Assembly: GCF_020497125.1 (NCBI RefSeq)
Contig: NC_059082.1
Coordinates: forward strand, 25,690,965 to 25,754,964
From: Mauremys mutica
Lineage: Eukaryota; Chordata; Testudines; Geoemydidae
Direction: 5' to 3'
Length of the DNA: 64,000 bases
Made by a program: the position numbers and the translations under genes. The notes beneath the pieces are model-generated. The model made no database searches and had not been told where the DNA came from. It was given only the letters and a program-made list of their open reading frames with translations. Shown here one piece after another: positions 46,176 through 57,615 of this stretch (its first letter is position 1; each line of letters begins with the position of its first letter).

Positions 46176-47118
46176 TAGGGCCCTACTAAATTCACAACTG
46201 TGAAAAACATGTCATGGACAGTGAAATCTGGTCTCCCCTATGAAATCTGGCTATTGTAGGGGGATTGCCACCCTTACTTCTGTGCTGCCTTCAGAACTGG
46301 GTGGCCAGAGAGTGGTGGCTGCAGCCTGGGCACCCAGCGCTGAAGTCAGCGCTGCCACCAACAGTAGCACAGAAGTGAGGGTGGCATGGTATTGGGAGCT
46401 GTCACTTTTTTTGTGGGAGCAGGGGTGGCCTACAGGTGGGCAACCGCCCAGGGCATCGTGGCCGGGGCTGGGGAGGACCATGGTCACCCACTCCCCTCAC
46501 CCACAGCCAGCCCAAGGCCTTTTAACCCTTAAGCATTCGGCCTGGAGTTGAGAAGGGCCAGGGTTGGGGATGCCCCAGCTGGAGGCTGCTACCATGTGCT
46601 GCGCTCCAGCTGCTTGTCCTGGCTGGGCTGGGGAGGGATGGCACTTCCTTTTACCCTGCACGGGCTGCTCCTGGGGCCAGGTAGACCCATCTCCAGGAAC
46701 CTCACCTGGCTGTAGGAAGCTCCGCAGCTACTGGCTGGGAGCCCAGCTCTGAAGACAGCACCACAAACAGCAGCAGCCTAGACGTGAGGGTGGCAATAGC
46801 ATACCACGTCACTCTGCTGGCTGGGAGCCCAGATCTGAAGGCAGCGCCGCCAGAAACCACCGCTCTTTGGCTGCCCAGCTCTGCAGACAGTGATGCCAGC
46901 AGCAGCGCAGAAGTAAGAGTGGTAATATTACAGCCCCCTACACTAACCTTGCAACACCCCCCCCCAAACACACAAACCACTTTTGGGCGAGGATCAGCGT
47001 GGTTACAACACCATGACATTTCAAATTTAAGTATCTGAAACTGTGAAATTTATGATTTTTAAAATTCTATGACCATGAAATTTTTACCAGGATGGACTGC
47101 GAATTTGGTAGAGCCCTA
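46176..47118. mobile_element. hAT element (943 bp) with TAGGGCCCTAC ends
   Basis: The ends TAGGGCCCTACTAAATTCAC and GCGAATTTGGTAGAGCCCTA are inverted repeats. They are flanked by an 8-bp duplication with one mismatch (gttacatc at 46168-46175, gttatatc at 47119-47126). The interior repeats GGTGGC(A/C)-rich and CTGGGAGCCCAG(A/C)TCTGAAG blocks, including AGCAGCACAGAAGTGAGGG-type segments at about 46362, 46772 and 46897. No transposase. Confidence 0.88.
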
Positions 47119-47126
47119 GTTATATC

Positions 47127-49461
47127 CCTATATATATCATCCCAATAGTGTTGATTTTCCATTCAGTATTTAGTACTGATATTCACTAATCCACTGAATA
47201 AATATACAGATTACTATAATATTTTGATTCCTTTATGACAGTTGAAATGGTAGATTCCAGGAGGTCTTGAGTAAAATATCTGTATAGTTGTAGCTTCATT
47301 ATGAAAAGTTCTCACTCATGGAACCACAATACTTAACTGTGTACAATGCAGCAGAGTTAAGTTGCTACTGGAACTTTTTGGCTTTGAATTTCCAAGCTCA
47401 TTTTTTTTACTCATTAACACATTGCTTTCATTAGGCATCATATCACTGTCTAAAATAATTTTAGTACTTGTAGAAAATGACAGTGATTGGACCCGAGAGT
47501 GAAAACCTTTGTACATCTACAGAATAGGTATATAAGGCCAGTGCATCTCATGATAATGAAACTAGCATAGCCCTCAACTGGTTTGTATATAGCACTTCAG
47601 TCTTTGTATTTCTTCAATCTTAGGTCTTTGCTGTGAGCACCAAAATGACTTGGCAGTGCATAACTGTGCTTGCATAATTTCTCTACATGTATAATCTATA
47701 ACATTTTTTCCTTTTCAGAGGAGTCAATTCTTCATGTACAGTCCATATGATCATATAGAACTAAAGTTTATACATAGTATTTGTTCTGATTAGTCCTGTC
47801 GCTTATGCGTGTATCTTCATAACACTTTATCTCTAATATGGAAGGATAAGTGAATATTTCGCTTTAGAACTGATGTCGCTATTGCTTCACAGATAAACTG
47901 GTATTGTAGAGACACATTTGACACCCTATGCTTTTCACCCTGGGATACAGCATGTTGCCTACAAAACACTTTCAGCTGCTAGTGTATTAAAATTTAATAT
48001 CCTTTTCTTAGAAAATAAATTCATTATATACTAATCAAAGGAGTAAACAATGGGCTTCTGTCTAAAAGGTCTCATCTGTTTTTCTTGTTTTGCTTATTCC
48101 TGAAAATTATACAACAGAATACAAAGCTAGGAGTTAATTCTTGTGGTGGTTTTATGCTTTCATTTGTTAAAAGTTAACTTAAAATGTCATTATGGTGAAG
48201 GATTTTATTTTGGACAGGTAGGCATAAACCGGGATTTTATGCAAATTTTACAATTTACATGTAGTATTAAAGTATGAAAAAGAAAAGAACTAAGTTAAAC
48301 AGAGATCAAGGGCTGCTGCCAAACATAAAAACAATAATGACACAGAGAAGAATAGATGCAGGATTAAAAGCCAACAAAATCCAAATATAAAGTCACTATT
48401 TGACAGGCATTGGATGTAAATTGACTTGTTTTGGCAACTGTATAAAAATACAAAATGCATCACTTCCTTTACAAAAGGAAAAGCAATTTTTTAAAGGAAA
48501 AATGGCCATGACAATTTATAAGAGCCATTTAGCTTGCATGAGGAGAACAGACTTATTTCACTCAAAGCTGGCTTTGTTCATGCAGACCCATTGCTTGAAA
48601 ATTGGCTTCCTAATTATTATTGAATTCTCAGATGATATAATTGAAGAATGGAAGAGTAAGGAACTATTTTTGGAGCTGTATTTATCCAAATGTACTCTTA
48701 CTAAACTATGATGAGTATTTTATAACAATTTTTCTTAGTTACTGTTTTACTGAATTACAGTACCTCAAGTTTAAATAGTTGGATTTTAACAATTTTCTGG
48801 AGTAAATTACTTTAGAGCAAATGTACTTTCAGTAAAGTTTGTCTAATTCTAGCAAGTAATTAGTAATGAAAATTTTGTTTATAGGAGATATTTTTAGGTA
48901 ACTATGAATTTTGGTCACCGCTTTCTACATTTCCAGCAGGTAAATCAGATTCTCTTTTTTAAGTGAGTATGAAAGATTTTTATAGTTCAGCATATTGGTA
49001 ACTTGCTTTTTTATTTCCTGACACACACATGATAGAACCATACAAATTTAGAGATTACACAGTGACATGTTCTGCAACAAAGTACCTTTTTGAGTTTCTA
49101 TGCAAAACCAACTCAATCCACAGTAAACCACAGAATCTCACAAATCACGCTGCTCTGACCTGTCACTTACATAGTTAATGACACTATATCAGCTTTAACA
49201 TAAGTTTTTTCAGTCAGTATCTCAATTTTAATAGTAAAAGTCTATTTGCATTTCAAAACTTGCCACCTTGAAGTGGACCTGCCATTGGAAGTGACCTTAA
49301 TGAACTGTTTTACCCAATGCTAAAGAATCAGAAATATTTCATATCCTTTTGGACCTTGCTTTACTACCCTTTAAGTGCTCTTTCCTACCTTAATTTAGAT
49401 GACGCATAAAAGTCAGAGGATCCTTTACTCTTACTTATTTACCATAGGTGTGTGCTTTTCT
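47127..49461. other. No recognisable feature
   Basis: AT-rich sequence. The open frame at 48400-48711 has no recognisable motif and I do not call it a gene. Confidence 0.5.
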
Positions 49462-50179
49462 GAGACCATGTCTACATTAGAAATTTTGGTCAGAGCAAAT
49501 TATGGCATACGGCCACCGAAGTTTGTATATTGCTTGCATACTTGGCTGCTTGCAGCAGTGGTGAGAATACTCATTATGTGTACATGTATCAACATAAAGC
49601 ATAGTGCATTACGGATAGGTATTGCAGTATGCACTGCTGTTGGGTGCATTGCCTGTTGAGAAATTTTCCCAATGTGTTGTGGGCAGAAATGATTCACCCA
49701 GAAATCTCTGGGAGGTAGGGGTCAAGTTCCCAGCATGTAGCTTTCTCCATCCCATAATGCCATCCATATCCCATAATTTTTGCACATTTTATTTTTAATC
49801 CCGCAGACCTGCATGGCACTTTTTGGTGTCCCATCTCTGACAGAAGCATGGATCCCACAGAAGTCTGCACTATTCTCATGAATGTTATAAATACAGGACA
49901 CATGATTTTCCTGTATTTCCAGTATCAGGAAATACTGCATCAATAGGGGACATGAGGATTTCTTTGAGGATAGTTTGCTGAAGGAGGTAGTGAAAATCAA
50001 TTCAAGGTGGTGGTTGGTGTTCATGGAGCAACTGCAGACAGTGGAACACTTCTGCTGGGCCCAGGAAGTGAGCACTGACTAGTGGGATCATTTTGTAATG
50101 AAGGTTTGGGATGACGAGGAGTGACTGCAGGACTTCTGGATATAAAAGGCCACATTCTTGAATCTGTGTGGTGAGCTTG

Positions 50180-50860
50180 CTCCAGCACATGGACACCAGA
50201 ATGTGAGTTGCACCGACAGTAGGGAAATGAGTGGCAGTGACACTCTGGAAGTTTGCAAAGTTGGTGGGAAATCATTTTGGAGCTGAAAAATGCACAGCGG
50301 GGGCTGCTGTCATGCAAATGTGAAGGGCCATTAATTGTCTCCTGCTGCACAGGACTGTGACTTTCAGGAGCGTGCAAGACGTAGTAGATGGATTTGCAGC
50401 AGTGGGGTTTCCGAACTGCAGTGGGGTGATAAATAGTATGCATATCTCTATTTTTGCACCAGCTCACTTTGCTACAGAGTACATCAACAGAAAGGACTAC
50501 TTTTCTATGGTTATCCAAGCATTGGAGGATTACCAGTGATGCTTCACCGATACCAGTGTGGATGAAAGGTGCATGATGCTCATATCTTTAAGAACATGTA
50601 ACTGTACAGAAAGCTACAAGCAGAGATATCTTTCTTGACTGGCAGATTATCATTGGTGATATTGAAATGCCACTAGTGATTCTCAGGGACCCAGCATACC
50701 CTCCTCTGGCTAATGAAACCATACATTTAGCTTCTTTGACAGCACCAAGAAAAGATTCAAGTAGTGGCTCAACAGGACAGGTGCAGAATGATTGTTGAAC
50801 TGCTTTTTGTAGATTGAAGGGACACTGGCAGTGTTTACTCATAAGATTGGATCTCAGGGC
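50180..50860 (+). pseudogene. Harbinger transposase relic (copy B)
   Basis: An open part at 50357-50539 reads DGFAAVGFPNCSGVINSM and HFATEYINRKDYFSMV, the block around the first catalytic residue. The expected Asp of the IDGTHI-type motif is Asn here (INSMHI). Further on, GDIEMPLVILRDPAYP can be read near 50660-50705, so the second Asp survives in another frame. After that the frame decays and is cut by the MITE at 50857. It is inactive. Confidence 0.75.
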
Positions 50861-51135
50861 TGGTCTATACTGGGTGAGGGATCTATCTAAGATATGCAAC
50901 TTCAGCTATGCTATTTGCGTAGCTGAAGTCGAAGTATCTTAGTTCAACTTACCTGGCCGTCCTCACGGCGGTGAGTCGACTGCGATGGCTCCCCAGTCGA
51001 CGCTGCTTACTCCTCCTGCCGAGGTGGAGTATGGGCATCAATTCACGGATCGATTTATCGCATCCAGACAAGACGTGATAAATCGATCCCTGATAGATTG
51101 ATTACTACCTGCCGATCCGGCGGGTAGTATAGACG
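50857..51135. mobile_element. PIF-Harbinger MITE, copy 3 (inverted)
   Basis: It begins GGGCTGGTCTATAC and ends near GTAGTATAGACG. It lies in the opposite orientation to copies 1 and 2. Hairpin B comes first (CTAAGATA...TATCTTAG, about 50886-50942). Hairpin A follows, with 13-bp perfect arms at 51047-51059 and 51077-51089. The last few bases of its right end merge with the start of a hAT-like sequence (CAGGGATGAAAG at 51136). Confidence 0.82.
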
Positions 51136-51400
51136 CAGGGATGAAAGTAACTGAAAGGACTTACTGGTACGCCAGAGTCCTGAGTGGGGGCGTGACCTCA
51201 ACCGGAAGAGGTGTGGTCTTAAAAGATTTAAAGGCCCTGGGGCTGTGGCTGGGAGCCCCCACGACCTTTAAATCACCCCGGAGCTACCAGTTGCACAGGC
51301 GGCTGGGAGCCCTGGGGCTGTGGGGCGAAATAAAGGGCATTTTTATTTGTTTGTTTGTTTGTTTGTTTATTTATTTATTTATTTATTTATTGTTTGTCCT
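51136..51400 (+). mobile_element. hAT-like left end fragment and adjoining microsatellite
   Basis: CAGGGATGAAAGTAAC at 51136 has the form of a hAT end. GC-rich sequence follows, with CTTTAAATC/GATTTAAAG inverse blocks. The fragment runs into a (TTTG)n(TTTA)n microsatellite at about 51340-51398. No right end or duplication was identified. Confidence 0.45.
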
Positions 51401-51640
51401 CATCAGGGTCAGGTGTTCTCAAGGCCACCATGGCAGAAGCTGCTGATAAAAAAGGAATGGTGCATCATTGGATTTACAGTGACAATGGAAAGGGAAAGTT
51501 ATGTTTCCCATGAAAACTTTTCATAAGAGATGCTTATTGACACTTCAGCTTTGTAGCGCCTTGGCACAGCACTGCTTTCCAACCCCAGTCGTAGTTAGTA
51601 TGTCCGCCAAGGACAAGGAGCAGGGGCTGCAGGAAGGGCG

Positions 51641-51714
51641 GCCAGCACGTCCTTCGGCCCACGCCCTAAACAGCCCGATGATGGTACAAGTTTGCCAGGT
51701 CTGTTTCTTTTCCC

Positions 51715-51749
<35 letters not shown>

Positions 51750-53383
51750 CTTTTAGGAAATGGGTTTAGACTTTAAGCAGCAGCAGCAGTGTCAACAATA
51801 TTAGACCATTTCAGCTAATTTATTTTCTTTTCCCCCAAAAAGGACATTTATTACCATTTGCAATAACATCTAAAAGACTGTCAGACAAGGGGGTTTTCTT
51901 TCTAAAAACTCTCTTGAGCTAACAGGAAAAGGATGTTGTTAAAATGAAAGCCTTACTTAATACTTTACATTTCAAATGCTTTAATTTTTTCCTTCTTTCT
52001 CTGCATCATTCATAAAAGGTTAAAAGGATTTTAAATGCTGTGTTTGCCATGGCACTAAGCAGGCTGAGGTCTCTTTATGCCAAACCCCCAAACCTTGTTT
52101 AAAACTGTTTAATGTGGAGCATTACCCAGGCACGTTAACAACTTTGACTCTTTTGGCCCATATATTCCATCTAAATTAATACAACAGTTCTATTCCCCAC
52201 TCTTCTACTGACTTGACAGGGAGCACTTGGCACATCACTAATAGTGTGTACACAATACAAACAGCACGGTGCGCTAGTACATCTCTGGACCTTAGCTAGG
52301 AATACCCATGTTACAACACCTTTTTGTTGCTATATCCATGTTGGGGAACAGTGTTATGGCCTGGTTCTTATTCTACCTTTTATGGCTGGGAAGATTACTT
52401 TCTGAATGTGATCCAATGTACTACTCTTAGTTTTAAGGAACATGAGCTCTACAAAGGAGTAAACTGCCCCCTTTCTTTATGGTGGAGTTTAAACTCTGAA
52501 AACTAATTATGACAATTTAAATATGAAGCTATAACTATTTAATTGTATCAGTTTAGCAAAAATATCCACCTATTCTGAATGGACATTAAAGAAATATCAC
52601 TCCCTCAATCCCAAATCCTGTTCCAGAAAGTAATTTGTCAATCTATAGGATTGGTGGAAGTGGATCCATGATCTTCCTTTGATTTTCCACCTCAAGTTTT
52701 CCCTCAGAATATTTTCCTACTATAACCGATTTCCAATCCTTAAAACATATGCTGGTTGCAAGCCTGAAACAGTATTTTCCACTACTGAAAAATCTAAATT
52801 ATTTTTGACATAGTTGAGCTCACAATTAGGGTAAATTTGTAGTCCCAGATAGGTTTCCTGACTGGCCACTAGATCTCTTTCACTTTAGCAAATGCTGACT
52901 GTGCAATGCATTCTGCACTGAGGCTGCCTAATGAACCTCAAATGGAAAGTGGTCTTCCCATGATAGGTGGAAAAATGGTAGTTTTCAAGAGACAGCAATT
53001 CAGTTTTCAATCAAAAGTGTTTTGGTATATATTCTTAAGGTTAATGGATTCATGGTTTTAGATATAAGTGGAATCATGGTGTCAGTCTTAAATATTTGAC
53101 TAAGAAGCCAGAATTTATATGAACAAACTGAAATATTTTTTACTAGATTAACAGCACCAGGAATGTGTTACCCATAAGATATCAGGTGAAAAAATACTTT
53201 TTGGTGGTGGAGAAAAACCTGGCTCATAGTAAGAGAGGCAGAAAACATTGAATTGCTTTGATGAGACAATCTCTTAAATGGTTGGAAAGTCATATGTGTC
53301 GAGCTAGGAAAGAGGTGAAAACAAGAAATGAACAGAAGCACAAGCTTCCTAGAACTGAAGGCTGTTAAGCTGCCTCAGCTACC
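51641..53383. other. No gene; TG microsatellite
   Basis: A (TG)16-type microsatellite lies at 51717-51748. The rest is AT-rich with nothing recognised. Confidence 0.55.
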
Positions 53384-53386
53384 TCA

Positions 53387-53638
53387 GGCTATCTATACTA
53401 GAGACCTTACAGCTGCACCACTGCAGCGGCGCTGCTGTAAGGTCTCCTGTGTAGCTGCTCTATGCTGAGCTCTCTCCCATCAGCATAATTAAACCACCCC
53501 AAACGAGTGGTGGTAGCTATGTCAGCAGAAGAGCATCTCCCACCGACCTGGTGCTGTCCACACTGGCACTTCCGTTGGTTTTTCACACGCCTGACTGACA
53601 GAAGTTTTACCGACAAATGTGGTAGTGTAGACATAGCC
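53387..53638. mobile_element. Harbinger-like MITE (252 bp)
   Basis: The ends GGCTATCTATACTAGAG and TAGTGTAGACATAGCC are inverted repeats flanked by a 3-bp tca (53384-53386 and 53639-53641). A hairpin follows the left end (CCTTACAGC...GCTGTAAGG near 53404-53442). Non-coding. Confidence 0.8.
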
Positions 53639-53641
53639 TCA

Positions 53642-55225
53642 ATTCCAGAAACACTTTAGTTACCCACCAGTGTGTGCTGATGATGCCAGACAAACTTAAC
53701 AACTGTCTCCTACATCAAAAAACAGGGTTGGAACAAAAAGCTGCAGTTTCAGCTGTATTTCATCACAGTTCTTTCATTGGGCAGATCATTTACTGTCAAT
53801 AAAAGCCATTCACATCAAGGGAACTCTAAACACAAAGGCTGACTGGCTCAGTAGGCGATAAACATCTGAGGCAGAATGGAACTTGAATCAGCAAGTATTC
53901 AGCAGATATTACTGCTGGAAACGCTAACAATAGATTTCTTCCCCTTTACAGAGAATACCATGCAGCCTTTTTTCTCCCCTCCAGGGGAAGACCTAAGAGT
54001 ATCAGCAAATGATGCCATATAACAGAATAGTTGGAAGAAAGTCCCTTAATGTACTTTCTCTCCACATCCACTGCTGACCTTGCCATCAGTGTGGGAAATA
54101 AGTCATCTGAGTGGTTTCAAACTGACTCATAAAGCCATGGCTTTTGGATGTAATGGAATTATTGAGAGCTCTACACAGATCTCCACAAAAGGAGGACCTG
54201 TCTTTTGAGAGACCAGTACTACACCCCAGCAAGGTTACTAAAGAGTAAATCCTACTTCAAAACAATACTCAAACAGTGGTTCTAAGCTTCCAGTGGCCAT
54301 ACCATCTCTAAGTCTGTAAACTGTGGCATAAGCGTAATCATTTTATCTGACTGCAGAGGAAACAAAGTTTCAAAGGCTTTGTTAGACGGGTTTAAATTTA
54401 CATCCTCAAAGTATAAGCAGCCAGAGGGAATCAAAACGCACTCTGCTTGGACAATTTCAGCATCGTTGGAAAATGGTGATTTTGCTCCAGTGGAAAAGAC
54501 TGACAAAGTCACTGTGATGTGGAATCTATGGGCAAAATCCTGACATGATCAAAGTCAAAGGCAGAACTCCTGCTTACTTAAGTGAGGCCTCAATTTCACC
54601 TTCTGTCTTTTGTAAACATTAACCAGAAGTTCCAAATAGCTCCTCGTGATGATTTTTCAGGGGAGAGGGAGTGAACCAGAGTGTAATGACTACCCAAAGT
54701 CAGCATTTTTTGTTTCTTATGTTGTTCCCCTCCTTACCAGTGACTTCAGTATTATCTTGTTACATCACTGATTGAGTTGAGTAGTCATGCAATAATGGAG
54801 AGGAAATTTAATAAGATGCTGAATATACTTCATGTGTTACATGTAGAGACTAATTGCTTTGTTTTTTCACCTTTCATTTGGGAAAAGTTCTGTTATGAAG
54901 GTCTGGGATGGAACCTATAATCAAACAGCCCCCAATATATAGCTTTTTTGCCACCTTTGTTCACTTGCAAGAATGTTCTCCTATAGCTAGGGCTTGTGAA
55001 CATGCTCCTCAGAGACAATAATTTAATATGTGAGCAATACAAACCGGTCCTAGAGGTAAACTTGAGTACACTTTGTTTCTCTCTAGTTAAGTTTCTCTTT
55101 TATTCTACATGGTTGTTTTTACATTAGTTTCTCTTGAAAGAGATTGATTGCTGCATTAGTATTCTGTGCAAGGTGCCCAGATGCTGAGGCTGGAGCTGTT
55201 ATAAGTATGTTAGTGCTTTAGACCC
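53642..55225. other. No recognisable gene
   Basis: A minus-strand frame at 54282-54512 (76 residues) has ordinary amino-acid composition, and partly open frames continue to the left of it. I cannot identify it or see splice sites in the right places. See the rejected list. Confidence 0.45.
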
Positions 55226-55239
55226 CTAGAAGTCCTTAG

Positions 55240-55349
55240 TATCAGAGGGGTAGCCATGTTAGTCTGTATCCCCAAAAACAATGAGGAATCCGGTGGCATC
55301 TTAAAGACTAACAGGTTTATTTGGGCATAAGCTAGGTGCCACTGGACTT
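55240..55349 (-). mobile_element. Short retroposon tail with 14-bp target duplication
   Basis: The sequence TATCAGAGGGGTAGCCATGT through GACTAACAGGTTTATTTGGG is a very common reptile interspersed repeat, read here in reverse. It is flanked by CTAGAAGTCCTTAG (55226-55239) and CTAGAAGTCCTAAG (55350-55363), a 14-bp duplication with one mismatch, which indicates insertion by target-primed reverse transcription. I do not know the formal family name. Confidence 0.7.
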
Positions 55350-55369
55350 CTAGAAGTCCTAAGCATCCA

Positions 55370-55595
55370 CAGATCTGATTGGCTCTAGCCATTTCGCCGC
55401 CCCAAGCACGGCGGCACGCTGCGGGGGGCACTCTGCCGGTCGCTGGTCCCGCGGCTCCGGTGGACCTCCCGCAGACATGCTTGCGGAGGGTCCACCGGAG
55501 CCACCTGCCGCCCTCCCGGTGACCGGCAGAGCGCCCCCCCGCGGCATGCTGCCCCAAGCATGCGCTTGGCGTGCTGGGGCCTGGAGCCACCCCTG
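55370..55595. mobile_element. GC-rich hAT-type MITE, copy 3
   Basis: The right end CTGGAGCCACCCCTG and the body (GCCATTTCGCCGCCCC, CTCCGGTGGACCTCCCGCAG) match copies 1 and 2. The left end is degraded (only GGCTCTAGCC is clear), so the start is approximate and no 8-bp duplication could be confirmed. Confidence 0.78.
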
Positions 55596-55603
55596 CATAA
55601 ATG

Positions 55604-56916
55604 ACTAGTTTGATCTCCCCCACATATTTAGAAAATTCCTCAGTCCAAACTGACAGGTCAAATTTAGATACTTGAAATCTTAATCATATTTCTGTAAATA
55701 TCTCTGAAATCACATTGGTCTTTCTCTGCTTATGCAATTTACAATTAAAAAAATAAAAAACTTTAACAACAAATTCACTAAAAACATAAGGTATTTGTTT
55801 GACATTCTTTGTGTCCTTTGATACAATCTTGGAGATGTAGCAGTGTACTGCTTTGCCGATCTACAAGCCTATCTATTCCTTCTGCTCTTTAAAGAAACAG
55901 TGTTTGAAACATTGGAACTGAGCTTTTTTTCCAGAGATGTAACTGTTACTAAATCCATTAACTGTCTTGTAAATGTCAACAAAGGTATATTCATTTCATT
56001 TGATGCGTTGTGTTTTAAATCCTGCTTGAATTTTACATATAATATACCCCACTTGGTTCCGAAACGTGTCCTGATTCTCATTCCAGTCATCAACCAGTTA
56101 AGGTTTTCTGACTGTAAATACTTTTTTGCAGTATTCACTTAGCTCCAATAACTTTTAGTCCTTGCTCCCCTGAACTGAATTTGAACTAATGATCTAGAAG
56201 TGAGAGGGGTCCTGTAGTCTCTATTTGCAAGTCTAATTAATGAAAACTTGTTTTTTTAAATCTTCAGACCGTAATGGCATTGCCAGGTATTCTCCGTCCA
56301 CAGAAGTTTCTTCTTAGGACACCTTTAGGTATATGGCTGTTGTATGGGAAGTGGGGAATGTTGAAAGATATGTCTCAGTAGTATTCCTTTACTAGTAATA
56401 TATATTAAATGATAATGTTCAGTCCAGCTGGAGTCTTCAGTTTATTTCCATGGCAGGTTCTTAACATGGAGAAACAACTTTAGTTATAAATTTTAATATC
56501 ATTCTGGCATGTCTGAAAGTGACAATTGATAGGGTGTGTTCAACATAGCATCCAGTGATGATATGTAAAGGCACAACAAAACAAATTATCTCATATCTGT
56601 ATACATCTTTTAGTTTTTTTAAATTGAAAGTAACTCTTTGCCCATGAGTTTAAGCAATGGTGAATTTAGTCTCAGCTTCCTCAAGAATCCTTCGCAGTTA
56701 TGATTGGGTAAATTGAATACACCAACACCATCTCAAGTTCTTGTGGCCCTAAAAAGTGCCACTAAATGAATCAAATGAAAAACTTCTGTTTTAATGATTG
56801 GGTGAAGAGTTTTAAGCTGTGGGAGTGAGGAGAAAAAATAGGTCTAATCCTGCTGCTACTGAAGGGAATCAAGTGTGGTTTTGCCCCTAAAACCTTTTTC
56901 TCTTCTGTGGTCATTA
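55604..56916. other. No recognisable feature
   Basis: AT-rich sequence; nothing supported. Confidence 0.5.
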
Positions 56917-56924
56917 AATATTAC

Positions 56925-57476
56925 TAAGGCTCCATGTTTGTCATGGAAGTCATGGATTCCATGACTATCCAGGACCACTGTGACTTCTGCAGCAGCTGGT
57001 GTGTCTGGCCCGGGGGCTGCGTGAGTGGCCCGGGGGCTGCCTAATCAGCCTCCCAGCAGCAGGAGTTTGGGTGTGGGGAAGGTTCAGGGCTAGGGATTGG
57101 GGTGCGGGGCAGTGCTTACCTAGGGCGAGCTCCCTGGAAGGACTACAGGAGCCTCTGCTGGCAGGCACCGCCCCCGCAACTCCCATTGGCCGTGGTTCCC
57201 AGCCAATGGGAGCTGCGGAACCGGGGCTTGGGGCGGAACGAGGGCTGCATGTGGAGCTCAGGAGCCGGGTAGGGAGCCTGCACCAGCCACACCAACCCTC
57301 CTGCCTGAGCACCCGTGATGCCCCCCGAACTATCCCCCCCAAGCTGCCCCCTCAAGTTTTAGTCAGGGTATACAGTAAAAGTCATGGACAGGTCACGGGC
57401 TGTGAATTTTTGTTTGCTGCCCCATGAGCAGTCCATGACTTTTACTAAAAATACCCATGACTAAAACGTAGCCTTA
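56925..57476. mobile_element. hAT element (552 bp) with CCAAT foldback cargo
   Basis: The ends TAAGGCTCCATGTTTGTCATGG and the inverse CCATGACTAAAACGTAGCCTTA are flanked by a perfect 8-bp duplication aatattac (56917-56924 and 57477-57484). Subterminal TCATGGA repeats occur at both sides. The GC-rich middle contains a G-rich segment (57058-57110), TGCTTACCTAGGG, and an inverted pair ACTCCCATTGGC / GCCAATGGGAGC (57179-57214). The CpG-rich open frames on both strands are not genes. Confidence 0.92.
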
Positions 57477-57615
57477 AATATTACCCATTTGTTGTTTGGA
57501 CTGCCGCCCTGTAAATGATCCACCTTAAAGGACTGTTTCCTTAGTTTATCTCCTTTGAATTGAGAATTCTGAGCCAGTGTAGCTCCAGGCACCCTTATTT
57601 TGTTTCTGCTACTTA

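Larger units (their letters stand above)
49462..51640 (+). mobile_element. Decayed PIF-Harbinger element, copy B
   Basis: The left end GAGACCATGTCTACATT and the sequence after it (GAAGTTTGTATATTGCTTGC, TACTTGGCTGCTTGC) match copy A at 23186-27010. A transposase relic lies near 50170-50860. Sequence equivalent to copy A 24584-25606 is missing, and in its place are a Harbinger MITE and a hAT fragment (50857 to about 51400). Homology resumes with AGGGTCAGGTGTTCT at about 51406 and fades near 51640, so the right end is lost. Confidence 0.75.

Noticed and set aside
48400..48711. Plus-strand frame of 103 residues
   Set aside because: No motif, no CpG island and no splice context; its length is within chance for AT-rich DNA with few stops.
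53387..53638. hAT origin for this MITE
   Set aside because: The flanking repeat is 3 bp (tca), not 8 bp, and the ends contain the GTCTACAC-type core of Harbinger elements.
54282..54512. Minus-strand frame of 76 residues with ordinary composition, possibly a processed pseudogene or exon
   Set aside because: No protein family was recognised. Stops follow quickly in frame and no convincing acceptor and donor pair flanks it. A protein search would settle it.
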